Source of the DNA: Geomonas edaphica
Lineage (GTDB): Bacteria; Desulfobacterota; Desulfuromonadia; Geobacterales; Geobacteraceae
Reading direction: 5' to 3'
Assembly (NCBI RefSeq): GCF_004917075.1
Contig: NZ_SSYB01000004.1
Coordinates: 479,006-543,005 of the forward strand
Length of the DNA: 64,000 nt
The notes below the pieces were generated by a model, which was not told the DNA's origin, did not search any database, and was given only the letters and a program-made list of their open reading frames with translations. Made by a program: the position numbers and the translations under genes. This document shows, piece by piece, positions 48,158 to 57,007 of the stretch (positions are counted from its first letter, which is position 1; every line of letters begins with the position of its first letter).

Positions 48158-49852
48158 CTATTTTGCTTCGTGGTTTGCGGGGATGGCCGGGTGTCCTTCA
48201 GGCAGACCGGCGGGTGCTGCTGCCGGTGCCGCTTCTGCGCCGACTGCAGGGTGACCTGCGGGCATGCCGGCGGGTGCCGCACCTGCCTCGGACATGCCAG
48301 GAACGGCCATGTGACCCGGGGGAAGCGCCGGTACTGCGCCGGGAAGCTGGGCTACCTGCTTCTGCACCTTGGTCTGCGCGATCATCTTGTCGATGGAGGG
48401 CGCCATGCTGTCGATGATCGGGCGCGGGTAGATGCCCAGGAAGAAGATGAGGAAGATGAGCGGCAGCATGATGGCAACTTCGCGTGCGTTCAGGTCCTTC
48501 AGGTTCTGGTTCTTCGGATTCTTCAGCTCGCCGAACATGACCCTCTGGAACATCCAGAGCATGTAGACGGCGGAGAGGATGACGCCGGAGGTGGCGATGA
48601 TCGCGTACCAACGAAGGCCGCTCTCGAAGGAACCGAGGAGCACCAGGAATTCACCAACGAAGCCGTTCGTACCCGGCAGGCCGATGGAGGAGAAGGTGAC
48701 GATCATGAACATGGTGGCGAAAACCGGCATCTGCTTCGCGAGACCGCCGAAGTCGGAGATGAGACGGGTGTGACGCCGCTCGTAGATGAAGCCGACGATA
48801 AGGAACAGCGCGCCGGTGGAAACACCGTGGTTCAGCATCTGCAGCATGCCGCCGGTGACGCCCTGCTGGTTTAAGGCGTAGACGCCGAGCATTACGAAGC
48901 CTAAGTGGGCTACGGAGGAGTAAGCGACCAGTTTCTTGACGTCTTGCTGCATCATGGCGACGAGCGAAGCGTAGATGATGCCGATAACCGACAGGGTCGC
49001 GATGAGCGGGGTGAACTGGGCGTTGGCCTCCGGGAAGAGCGGCATTGCGAAACGAACGTAACCGTAGGTACCGCACTTAAGCATGACGGCGGCCAGGATT
49101 ACGGAGCCTGCGGTCGGTGCCTCGGTATGGGCATCCGGCAACCAGGTGTGCAGCGGGAACATCGGGACCTTGATGGCGAAGGCCAGGGCGAAGGCCAGGA
49201 ACATCCACATCTGGGTGGCCGGGTCAAGGTGCAGTTCGTAGAAGCGCAGGATGCTGAAGTCGCCGCCGCCTGCCTTGAAGTAGAGGGCGATCAAAGCGAC
49301 CAGCATGAGGAGCGAGCCGACCGCGGTGTAGATGAAGAACTTGACTGCCGCGTAGATCCTGTTCTTGCCGCCCCAGATACCGATCATGAAGTACATCGGG
49401 ATCAGCATGATCTCCCAGAAGATGTAGAAGAGGAAGAGATCGAGCGAGATAAAGGTACCGATCATGCCGACTTCGAGAAGCAGCAGGCAGATCATGTATT
49501 CCTTCACCTTCTCCTCAACCGCCGTGTAGGTGGAGAGGATGGCGATCGGCATGATGAAGGTGGTCAGGATGACGAGCCAGAGGCTGATACCGTCGATGCC
49601 CAGGTGATAGCTCATCTGGAAGGGGCCTGCCGCGATCCAGGGGATGTTCTCAAGGAACTGGAACCCGCCGATGTCGGTGCCCGGCGCGTTGTACCCGGTG
49701 ATCAGGGGCAGCGAGAGGATAAACGTCACCACCGTCACCGCCATGGCGATGGTACGGAGCACGCCGTGGCTGTTCTTGTTCACAAAGAGGAGCAGTATCG
49801 CCCCGATCAGCGGTGTGAAGGTTAATATGCTCAGTAACGGTAGCTGGCTCAT
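48158..49852 (-). CDS. nuoM: NADH-quinone oxidoreductase subunit M with extended C-terminal tail
   Basis: A 564-residue proton-pumping antiporter-like subunit. FIFWEIMLIPMYFMIGIWGG-like sequence and LHTWLPDAHTEAPTAGSVIL are typical. The last 70 residues beyond the final membrane helix are an Ala/Pro/Gly-rich tail with repeated GHPA-type motifs (LPPGHMAVPG, MPAGHPAVG, LPEGHPAIP), not part of E. coli NuoM. AAAAGGAGCAGAGTAA precedes the ATG. The tail would lie in the periplasm or cytoplasm depending on topology; its role is unknown. Confidence 0.96.
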   Translation of the reverse strand: MSQLPLLSILTFTPLIGAILLLFVNKNSHGVLRTIAMAVTVVTFILSLPLITGYNAPGTDIGGFQFLENIPWIAAGPFQMSYHLGIDGISLWLVILTTFIMPIAILSTYTAVEEKVKEYMICLLLLEVGMIGTFISLDLFLFYIFWEIMLIPMYFMIGIWGGKNRIYAAVKFFIYTAVGSLLMLVALIALYFKAGGGDFSILRFYELHLDPATQMWMFLAFALAFAIKVPMFPLHTWLPDAHTEAPTAGSVILAAVMLKCGTYGYVRFAMPLFPEANAQFTPLIATLSVIGIIYASLVAMMQQDVKKLVAYSSVAHLGFVMLGVYALNQQGVTGGMLQMLNHGVSTGALFLIVGFIYERRHTRLISDFGGLAKQMPVFATMFMIVTFSSIGLPGTNGFVGEFLVLLGSFESGLRWYAIIATSGVILSAVYMLWMFQRVMFGELKNPKNQNLKDLNAREVAIMLPLIFLIFFLGIYPRPIIDSMAPSIDKMIAQTKVQKQVAQLPGAVPALPPGHMAVPGMSEAGAAPAGMPAGHPAVGAEAAPAAAPAGLPEGHPAIPANHEAK

Positions 49853-49903
49853 TTACTCTGCTCCTTTTACTTCAGGTCAAAATTATCTGAAAGTCTTCAA
49901 GTC

Positions 49904-51907
49904 TTAACGGAAGAGGTATACCGCGACGATCAGCACCACGCCCAGAACCATGGAGAAGGCGTAGTTGTGAACGAAGCCGGTCTGCACGTAGCGCAGGATG
50001 CCGGAGAAACCGCGGACCACGGCGGCGATGCCGTTCACGATGCCGTCGACCACCACCACGTCGAACCCTTTCCAGAGGAAGTTGCCGAGGGCCTTGCAGG
50101 GGTTGACGAACACGAAGTCGTAGATCTCGTCGATGTACCACTTGTTGTAGACCGCGCGGTGCAGCGCCGGGACCATGGAGGTGAACTTCTCCGGGATGCT
50201 CGGAGCGATCACGTACAGCGCGAAGGCAAGGCCGATGCCTGCGAAGGCGATTACCACGGAGGTGCCCATGAGGCCCCACTCGAGAGCCACGGAGTGGACG
50301 CCGTGAGCGCCGTGGGCGATCATGTACTGGGTGGAGTAAGCGAATACCGGCTCAAGCCAGTGCTCGAAGTAGTTGGGCATGTCGCCTAAGACTTCGCCGA
50401 GGATCTTCGGCACGCCGATCCAGCCGCCGACCAGGGAGAGGGTGGCGAGGCAGACGAGCGGCACGGTGATGACCCAGGGAGACTCGTGCAGGTGGTGCCA
50501 CGCCTTCTCGGAGAGACGGGTCTTGCCGAAGAAGGTCATGCAGACCAGGCGGAACATGTAGAAGGCGGTGAGGCCGGCGGCGATGGCGCCTGCTGCCCAG
50601 AGCGCGTAGTTCACATCATGGTGGTGCGGGTTGGCGAACGCCTGCCAGAGGATCTCGTCCTTGGAGAAGAAGCCGGCAAGGCCCGGAACGCCTGCGATGG
50701 CGAGGGTGGCGATGAAGAAGGTACCGAAGGTGACCGGCATCTTCTTGTACAGCCCGCCCATGTTCCTCATGTCCTGCGGGTCGGCCTCGGAGTGCTCGTG
50801 GTGCAGCGCGTGGTGCATGGCGTGGATGACGGAGCCGGAACCGAGGAACAGGCAGGCCTTGAAAAAGGCGTGGGTCATCAGGTGGAACACGCCGGCAGTG
50901 AAGGCGCCGACCCCCATGGCCAGGAACATGTAGCCGAGCTGGGAAACGGTGGAGTATGCGAGGACGCGCTTGATGTCGTTTTGTGCGGTGCCGATGGTCG
51001 CCGCGAAGAGGGCGGTGGCGGCGCCGACGCAGGCGACGACGAGCAGAGCGGTCGGGCTCTTGATGTAGATGAAGTTCATGCGGGCGATCATGTAGACGCC
51101 GGCGGTGACCATGGTGGCGGCGTGGATGAGCGCGGAGACCGGAGTCGGGCCTTCCATCGCGTCCGGGAGCCAGGTGTACAGCGGGATCTGGGCAGACTTA
51201 CCGGTGGCGCCCAGGAAGAAGCAGAGACAGATGGTGGTCACCACGGCACCCGGGACGAGGAGGTCGGCGTTTTTCGCGAGCTCGACGAAGTTGATGGTCC
51301 AGACGTTGTGGTTGACACCAAGGTACCAGAAGAGGGTGAAGAGACCGAGAAGGAAACCGAAGTCGCCGACCCTGTTCATCACGAATGCCTTCTTGCCTGC
51401 GTCGCCGGCGCTCTTCTTGTGGAAGTAGTAGCCGATCAGGAGGTAGGAGCAAAGGCCGACGCCCTCCCAGCCGATGAACATGAGGAGCAGGTTGTTGCCC
51501 GACACGAGGCAGAGCATGGAGAAGGTAAAGAGGTTCAGGTAGCAGAAGTAGCGGTAGAACCCTTCCTCGCCGTGCATGTAACCGATGGAGTAGAGGTGGA
51601 TCAGGAAGCCGATCCCCGTTACGATCATCAGCATGGTTGCCGAGAGCGGGTCAATCAGGAAGCCGATGTCGGCCTTGAAGTTCCCCGACTGGATCCAGGT
51701 GAAGATCGTCTTCTGGAACACCCGCTCCTCGCCCGGCAGACTCAGGAGCTGGAACAGGATCCCGCAGGCGACCATGAAGGAGGCGAACACGCTACCGGCC
51801 GCGATACCGCCGATGACGGTCTCGTTTTTGATCTTCTTGCCGAGTAGGCCGTTGATGACCGAGCCGATGAGAGGGCACAGTGGGATCAACCATACTAAAT
51901 CAAACAT
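49904..51907 (-). CDS. nuoL: NADH-quinone oxidoreductase subunit L
   Basis: A 667-residue membrane subunit, the largest antiporter-like protein of complex I, with about sixteen hydrophobic segments and the long lateral helix region near the C-terminus. FIGWEGVGLCSYLLIGYYFH and YTWLPDAMEGPTPVSALIHA are diagnostic. AAAAGGAGTCAGGG precedes the ATG. Between it and nuoK is a 150-bp spacer containing an inverted heptamer-repeat element. Confidence 0.97.
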   Translation of the reverse strand: MFDLVWLIPLCPLIGSVINGLLGKKIKNETVIGGIAAGSVFASFMVACGILFQLLSLPGEERVFQKTIFTWIQSGNFKADIGFLIDPLSATMLMIVTGIGFLIHLYSIGYMHGEEGFYRYFCYLNLFTFSMLCLVSGNNLLLMFIGWEGVGLCSYLLIGYYFHKKSAGDAGKKAFVMNRVGDFGFLLGLFTLFWYLGVNHNVWTINFVELAKNADLLVPGAVVTTICLCFFLGATGKSAQIPLYTWLPDAMEGPTPVSALIHAATMVTAGVYMIARMNFIYIKSPTALLVVACVGAATALFAATIGTAQNDIKRVLAYSTVSQLGYMFLAMGVGAFTAGVFHLMTHAFFKACLFLGSGSVIHAMHHALHHEHSEADPQDMRNMGGLYKKMPVTFGTFFIATLAIAGVPGLAGFFSKDEILWQAFANPHHHDVNYALWAAGAIAAGLTAFYMFRLVCMTFFGKTRLSEKAWHHLHESPWVITVPLVCLATLSLVGGWIGVPKILGEVLGDMPNYFEHWLEPVFAYSTQYMIAHGAHGVHSVALEWGLMGTSVVIAFAGIGLAFALYVIAPSIPEKFTSMVPALHRAVYNKWYIDEIYDFVFVNPCKALGNFLWKGFDVVVVDGIVNGIAAVVRGFSGILRYVQTGFVHNYAFSMVLGVVLIVAVYLFR

Positions 51908-51924
51908 CCCTGACTCCTTTTATT

Positions 51925-52048
51925 ACTAAAGGTTCTAAGTTCTAAGTTCTATGTTCTAAGTTCCAAGTCACCCGCCGATGCTACCCTTTCCGTCCACACA
52001 GGCCCAGCTCTTAACGTAGAACATAGAACGTAGAACCTAGAACGGGTT
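51925..52048. repeat. Inverted heptamer-repeat element between nuoL and nuoK
   Basis: Several TTCTAAG/TTCTATG heptamers in tandem (51929-51967) face complementary GTAGAAC/ATAGAAC heptamers (52015-52042), so the RNA can fold into a long hairpin with a loop of about 45 bases. A sister element lies between nuoG and nuoF (56921-57002). Confidence 0.8.
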
Positions 52049-52057
52049 TTGTCGGGT

Positions 52058-52360
52058 TTACAGTTTCAGCAGGTTGATGTCCTCGACGTCGATGGACTCG
52101 CGGTTCTTGAAGAAGGCGATCATGAGCGCGAGGCCTACTGCGGCCTCGGCCGCGGCGACGGTCATGACGAAGAACACGAAGACCTGCCCGTCGATGTTGC
52201 CCAGGTGCCTGGAGAAGGCGATGAAGGTCAGGTTCACCGCGTTGAGCATCATCTCGACGCACATGAAGATGACGATGGCGTTTCTCTTGGTCAGGACGCC
52301 GATGGTCCCGATGGAGAAGAGGATGGCCGAAACTATCAGGTAATTTTCGATCGCTAGCAT
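52058..52360 (-). CDS. nuoK: NADH-quinone oxidoreductase subunit K
   Basis: A 100-residue membrane subunit with three helices. The buried Glu positions are visible in [12 protein letters not shown] and in [19 protein letters not shown]. It sits in the proton-pumping arm next to NuoJ and NuoA. The ATG at 52360 follows AAGGGGAACTGAC; the longer frame to 52414 overlaps nuoJ and is rejected. Confidence 0.96.
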   Translation of the reverse strand: MLAIENYLIVSAILFSIGTIGVLTKRNAIVIFMCVEMMLNAVNLTFIAFSRHLGNIDGQVFVFFVMTVAAAEAAVGLALMIAFFKNRESIDVEDINLLKL

Positions 52361-52379
52361 GTCAGTTCCCCTTGTAGCG

Positions 52380-52883
52380 TTAAATTTTCTTCTTGGCGAG
52401 AACGACTGCGCCAACGATCGCAGCCAGGAGGAGCACCGAGGTGACCTCGAACGGCAGCAGGAAATCGGTGAAAAGCGCCTTGCCGATCAGCTCGACGTGC
52501 CCGACGCTTACGATCTGTTCCTTGGTCATGGTCCCGACCTGGCCGGTCATGGAACCCTTCATCAGGAACCAGACGGTCTGGAAGAGAACGAAGAGCCCGA
52601 TGGCGGAGCCGGCGATCACCGCGTGGGTGCCGCGCTTGACGGTCTCGACCCTCACGTTCAGGAGCATGATCACGAAGATGATCAGGACCATGATGGCACC
52701 CGCGTAGACGATCACCTGGGTGGCCGCCATGAAGGGAGCGTCCAGCATGACGTAGAAGGTAGCCAGGCAGAAGAAGGTCATCACCAGCGACAGCGCGCTG
52801 TTGATCGGGTTTTTGCAGGTGACAACTAGGATGCTGGAAATGATGGCCACCGCAGCCACGACGAGAAAGAATAACGATTCCAT
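52380..52883 (-). CDS. nuoJ: NADH-quinone oxidoreductase subunit J
   Basis: A 167-residue membrane subunit with five helices; [20 protein letters not shown] and [20 protein letters not shown] are family hallmarks, including the pi-bulge helix region. AAAGGAGCAGCA precedes the ATG. It is 19 bp upstream of nuoK and 10 bp downstream of nuoI. Confidence 0.96.
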   Translation of the reverse strand: MESLFFLVVAAVAIISSILVVTCKNPINSALSLVMTFFCLATFYVMLDAPFMAATQVIVYAGAIMVLIIFVIMLLNVRVETVKRGTHAVIAGSAIGLFVLFQTVWFLMKGSMTGQVGTMTKEQIVSVGHVELIGKALFTDFLLPFEVTSVLLLAAIVGAVVLAKKKI

Positions 52884-52893
52884 TGCTGCTCCT

Positions 52894-53292
52894 TTATTTC
52901 TTTTCTAAGAGTCTCTCTTTGGTGTAGGTGAAGTCAGCGCGCGAGTAGTTGGCGAGTTCGAACTGTTCAGTCATCCGAATCGCGTCAACCGGGCACGCTT
53001 CCACACAGTAGCCGCAGAAGATGCAGCGCAGCATGTCGATTTCGTATTTCGCAGCGTACTTGTCGTGGTTTGCGTCCTCGCCAGCCTCGACCGTGATGCA
53101 CTTGGCCGGGCAGACGGTGGGGCAGAGGTAGCAGGCTACACACTTCGCCTTGTCGTGGGAGACGTTCAGCGCGTGCAGTCCGCGGAAGCCGGGCTTGACG
53201 TCAGGACGCTCGGTCGGGTACTGCAGCGTGACCGGCTTCTTGAACATATGTGAAATGGTGATCTGAAGACCTTTTATGAGCGGCATTATCAT
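52894..53292 (-). CDS. nuoI: NADH-quinone oxidoreductase subunit I (two 4Fe-4S clusters)
   Basis: A 132-residue ferredoxin-like subunit carrying clusters N6a and N6b: CVACYLCPTVCPAKC and CIFCGYCVEACPVDAI. It passes electrons from NuoG toward NuoB. It is shorter than the E. coli protein at both ends. The ATG at 53292 follows GAGGTGCCGCAA; a GTG nine bases upstream in frame is less likely. Confidence 0.96.
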   Translation of the reverse strand: MIMPLIKGLQITISHMFKKPVTLQYPTERPDVKPGFRGLHALNVSHDKAKCVACYLCPTVCPAKCITVEAGEDANHDKYAAKYEIDMLRCIFCGYCVEACPVDAIRMTEQFELANYSRADFTYTKERLLEKK

Positions 53293-53333
53293 TTGCGGCA
53301 CCTCGCCTAGAAGTTGTGTAACTTAAATTCTGA

Positions 53334-54383
53334 CTACTTGCTGATGAACATGACCCACAGGCCGGTCGCCATTACGTTGACCAGGGTGAGCGGCAGGAAC
53401 ACCTTCCAGCCCAGACGCATGAGCTGGTCGTAACGGTAACGCGGGTAGGTGGCCCTGATCCACATGCAGAGGAAGATCAGGAAGTACACCTTGGCGATGA
53501 ACCAGAACCAGCCGGGGAGGAAGGCCGGGCCGTGCCAGCCGCCCAGGAACAGCGTGGTGGTGACGGCGCAGACGGTGATCATGTTGGCGTATTCCGCCAT
53601 GAAGAACATCGCGTACTTCATGGAGGAGTACTCGGTGCAGAAACCGGATACCAGCTCCGTCTCGGCCTCGGGAAGGTCGAACGGGGTCCTGTTGATCTCT
53701 GCCAGCGAGCAGATGAAGAAGATGATGAAAGCGAAGGGCTGCTTGAAGGCGTACCATGCGCCGCCCGCCTGATCGGCTACGATCTTGTGCAGGCTGAGGC
53801 TCTCGGAGAGCATGAAGACCGAGATGATGGCGAGGCCGGCGGCGAGCTCGTAGGAGATCATCTGCGCCGCGGAGCGAAGCCCGCCGAGCAGGGAGTACTT
53901 GGAGTTGGAGGCCCAACCCGCTAGTACGATGCCGTAGACGCCCAGGGATGCCATAGCAAGGATGTAGAGGACGCCGACGTTGATGTCGAAGACCTGCTTG
54001 CCGGCTTCATCGTAGTAGGCAGCGATCTGCAGCGGCACGGTGTACCCGCCGATGGTCACGCTGTCGCCGAAGGGGATGACGGCGAAGGAGATGAACGCCG
54101 GAATCAGTGCGACGAGGGGAGCTATCAGGAAAGCGAACTTGCTCGCCTGAGACGGGACGATCTCCTCTTTGAAGAACAGCTTTACGCCGTCCGCGATCGG
54201 CTGCAAGAGCCCGTGCCAGCCGGTCCTCATGGGACCCAGACGCACCTGCATGTGCCCGATGATCTTGCGCTCTGCGTAGGTGGCGTAGGCCACGGTAAGC
54301 AGTACGAAGACAAAGGCTACGAGCACTTTGGCAACCATGGCTATGTAGTACGCGACCGGCAGTCCTAAGATTAGCGTATCCAT
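53334..54383 (-). CDS. nuoH: NADH-quinone oxidoreductase subunit H
   Basis: A 349-residue membrane subunit with eight helices that forms much of the quinone chamber. GHMQVRLGPMRTGWHGLLQP and ADGVKLFFKEE are conserved loop motifs, as is INRTPFDLPEAETELVSGFC with its charged residues. GAGGGGAAGACTATC precedes the ATG. It links the peripheral arm (NuoB/D/I) to the proton pumps. Confidence 0.97.
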   Translation of the reverse strand: MDTLILGLPVAYYIAMVAKVLVAFVFVLLTVAYATYAERKIIGHMQVRLGPMRTGWHGLLQPIADGVKLFFKEEIVPSQASKFAFLIAPLVALIPAFISFAVIPFGDSVTIGGYTVPLQIAAYYDEAGKQVFDINVGVLYILAMASLGVYGIVLAGWASNSKYSLLGGLRSAAQMISYELAAGLAIISVFMLSESLSLHKIVADQAGGAWYAFKQPFAFIIFFICSLAEINRTPFDLPEAETELVSGFCTEYSSMKYAMFFMAEYANMITVCAVTTTLFLGGWHGPAFLPGWFWFIAKVYFLIFLCMWIRATYPRYRYDQLMRLGWKVFLPLTLVNVMATGLWVMFISK

Positions 54384-54424
54384 CTGATAGTCTTCCCCTC
54401 TTGTATAGATTTTCTAGCTGTCAG

Positions 54425-56890
54425 CTATTTCTTGGCGACGGTGACGTAAGTGACCTCGGCGCCGTCAGTGATGGTGTTGACGCTCCCCTCACCGAAGTGG
54501 TAGGGGGAGAAGACGACGCCCTGCGGCACCCTCTTGCCGACCTTGGCGGCAACCTGCACCGCGCCGGTGGCGCTCGTTACGGTGACCTGGTCACCCTCGG
54601 CGATCTTCAGTGCCGATGCGTCGGCCACGTTCAGTTCAGCGTAGGCATCCGGGCAGACGTACATCGGGCCTTCGCCGAAGCGGCTCATGGTACCGCAGTG
54701 GTAAAGGGCGCTGCCGGTGACCATGGCGAGCTTGCCTGCCGCAGGTGCGACCGCTTTTGCCTGAACCGGAACCAGTTTGGCGGCGACGGAGACCGGGTAA
54801 ACGGCCCCTTCGTCCTTAAGACCCGCCTGGCTGAGACCCTTGTAAGCCGGGACGGTTGCTGCGATCTCGGTGAAGACCTCGCCCTGGTTGTTGTAGCGTG
54901 CCCCGCCGAGAGCCTGGGAGATTGCGCTCAGGATCTCGAAGTCGCTCTTCGCAAGGCCGACCGCGGGAATCGCTTTTCTCACGTTCTGGACGCGGCGCCC
55001 AAGCGAGGTGTAGGTACCGTTCTTCTCCGCGAAGGAGCAGGCCGGAAGCACCACGTCGGCAAGGGCCGCAGTTTCGGTGAGGAAGAGGTCGGCAACTACC
55101 ATGAACTCGACGTTCTCAAGCGCCTTCTCGACCTTCTTGCGGTTCGGGTAGGAAACCACCGGGTTCTCGCCGGCGACGAACAGTGTCTTCACGTTGCCAT
55201 TCGCGCAGCCGTCGATGATGGCGGAGGCGGCAAGCCCGGTCCCTTTCGGGTAGATGCCCATGTCGACCGCGCCCTGGCTGTTGTTCTTCTCGCCCATGAT
55301 GAGGAGACCGGAACCTTCCTTGCCGATCTTGCCGGTGAGGATGGCGAGGTTGCCTGCAGCGGAGGCGAGGGCCGCGTTGTGGCCGGGGTAGCCGAGGCCG
55401 ATCGGCAGGATGATGAGTGCCTTCTCGGCGGTGGCGTAGTCTTTTGCGATTGCCGCGATCTCCTCGGCGGTGACACCGGCCTTCTCGGCAGTGGCATCGG
55501 CGACAGCGGCCTTCAGGGCGTCCAGACCGGCAACGCCTTCAGCAACGAGACCCTGGTCGATGACCGACTTGCAGAGCGCGTTGAAGAGGGCAACCTCGCT
55601 GCCCGGGGTGTGGACCGTGGTCTTGGCACCCGGCAGACGGGTGAGTTTGCCTTTCTTGTCGGAGACGATCCTGATGGCGACCCCTTTTCTCTTCACGCCG
55701 AGGTTGATCTCGAAGCCGATGACCGGGTGGGTCTCGTAGGCGTCGGACTTCACGACGAGGAGCAGGTTCGACTTCTGGATGTCGGCGATCTCGGAGGGGG
55801 AAGCGGCCACGCCGAAGGAAGCGACGGCCCCCTTGGTGAGCGCCTCGTGGGCGAAGCCCGCCGAGTGATCGATGTTGTCGGTGCCGATGGTGCCGCGGAA
55901 GACCTTCTCAAGGAGGAAGAGTTCTTCGTTGGTAAGCCTCGGGGTGGCAAGCGCCGCCACGGAAGCGGGATCGCTCTTGCCGGCAGAAAGCCTGGAGGTC
56001 ACCTCGGCGAGGGCCTCTTCCCAGGTTGCTTCCTGGAGCTTGCCGTTTTTCCTCACGAGCGGGGTGGTGAGACGCTTGTCGGAGTTGACGAACTGGTAGC
56101 CGAAGCGGCCACGGGTGCAGAGCTGGCCGTTGTGGAAGCCCTGGTTCTCGTCGTAGATGGTGGTGAGGACCTTGCCGTCCTTGCTGCCAAGGGTGAGCTG
56201 GCAGCCGGTGCCGCAGTAAGAGCAGACGCTCTTCGTCTTCTGCAGCGCCCACCAGCGGGCCTTGAACTTGAAGGGGCGGGAGTTCAGCGCGCCTACCGGA
56301 CAGACCGAAACGCAGGAGCCACAGAACTCGCAGTTCAGGGGCCCGTCGAACTCGGTGCCCATCTTCGCCTCGATACCGCGGTTGATGAAGGTGTAAGCAC
56401 CGTAGGAAACGATCTCGTCGCAGATCCGCGCGCACTTGCCGCAGTGGATGCAGCGGTTCATGTCGCGCTCGATGAGCGGGTTCTCGTAGTCGATCTCGTG
56501 GTTGAACTTCTCGTCCACGAACCGGTTCATGTTCACCTTGTACTCGTAGGTGAGGTTCTGCAGGTCGCAGTCGCCTGCGGCGTCACAGACCGGGCAGTCG
56601 ATCGGGTGCTTGAGGAGCAGGAGCTCAAGGACCAGCTTCCTCGCCTTCACGATCTCGTCGGTGGTGGTCTGCACGATCATTCCCTCGGTGACCGGGGTGG
56701 TGCAGGCGGGGATGAGACGTCCCTTCATCTGCTCCACCTCGACGAGGCACATGCGGCAGCCGCCGAACGGGTGCAGCTTTTTGTCATGGCAAAGGATCGG
56801 TATCTTGATACCACACGCCTTGGCGGCGTCGTAAATGGTGGCGTCCTTTTCTACCGCAACCTGTTTTCCGTTTATCGTAAGATTTACCAT
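54425..56890 (-). CDS. nuoG: NADH-quinone oxidoreductase subunit G
   Basis: An 821-residue iron-sulfur and molybdopterin-fold subunit. Cys34, Cys45, Cys48 and Cys63 bind the 2Fe-2S cluster; His95/Cys99/Cys102/Cys108 (HPIDCPVCDAAGDC) bind the next 4Fe-4S; CIHCGKCARICDEI and CEFCGSCVSVCP form a ferredoxin-like pair; CSYCGTGCQLTLG begins the molybdopterin-oxidoreductase-like domain, which ends in an Asp-decarboxylase-like barrel. It takes electrons from NuoF. On the minus strand GGTCGAG lies just before the ATG. Confidence 0.96.
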   Translation of the reverse strand: MVNLTINGKQVAVEKDATIYDAAKACGIKIPILCHDKKLHPFGGCRMCLVEVEQMKGRLIPACTTPVTEGMIVQTTTDEIVKARKLVLELLLLKHPIDCPVCDAAGDCDLQNLTYEYKVNMNRFVDEKFNHEIDYENPLIERDMNRCIHCGKCARICDEIVSYGAYTFINRGIEAKMGTEFDGPLNCEFCGSCVSVCPVGALNSRPFKFKARWWALQKTKSVCSYCGTGCQLTLGSKDGKVLTTIYDENQGFHNGQLCTRGRFGYQFVNSDKRLTTPLVRKNGKLQEATWEEALAEVTSRLSAGKSDPASVAALATPRLTNEELFLLEKVFRGTIGTDNIDHSAGFAHEALTKGAVASFGVAASPSEIADIQKSNLLLVVKSDAYETHPVIGFEINLGVKRKGVAIRIVSDKKGKLTRLPGAKTTVHTPGSEVALFNALCKSVIDQGLVAEGVAGLDALKAAVADATAEKAGVTAEEIAAIAKDYATAEKALIILPIGLGYPGHNAALASAAGNLAILTGKIGKEGSGLLIMGEKNNSQGAVDMGIYPKGTGLAASAIIDGCANGNVKTLFVAGENPVVSYPNRKKVEKALENVEFMVVADLFLTETAALADVVLPACSFAEKNGTYTSLGRRVQNVRKAIPAVGLAKSDFEILSAISQALGGARYNNQGEVFTEIAATVPAYKGLSQAGLKDEGAVYPVSVAAKLVPVQAKAVAPAAGKLAMVTGSALYHCGTMSRFGEGPMYVCPDAYAELNVADASALKIAEGDQVTVTSATGAVQVAAKVGKRVPQGVVFSPYHFGEGSVNTITDGAEVTYVTVAKK

Positions 56891-56920
56891 CTCGACCTCT
56901 GTCTCCCCGGAGTCATAAAT

Positions 56921-57002
56921 CTGGTTCTACGTTCTATGTTCTACGTTCTACGTTCACGTCTAAGGGTTTAACTTAGAACGTAGAACGTAGAACCTAGAAC
57001 GG
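56921..57002. repeat. Inverted heptamer-repeat element between nuoG and nuoF
   Basis: GTTCTAC-type heptamers (56923-56955) face GTAGAAC-type heptamers (56973-57000), predicting a near-perfect hairpin with a loop of about 18 bases in the operon mRNA. Related to 51925-52048. Confidence 0.8.
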
Positions 57003-57007
57003 TTTTA

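Noticed and set aside
54401-56971. 856-codon plus-strand open frame
   Set aside because: Mirror of nuoG on the opposite strand in GC-rich DNA; the minus-strand gene has all complex I motifs.
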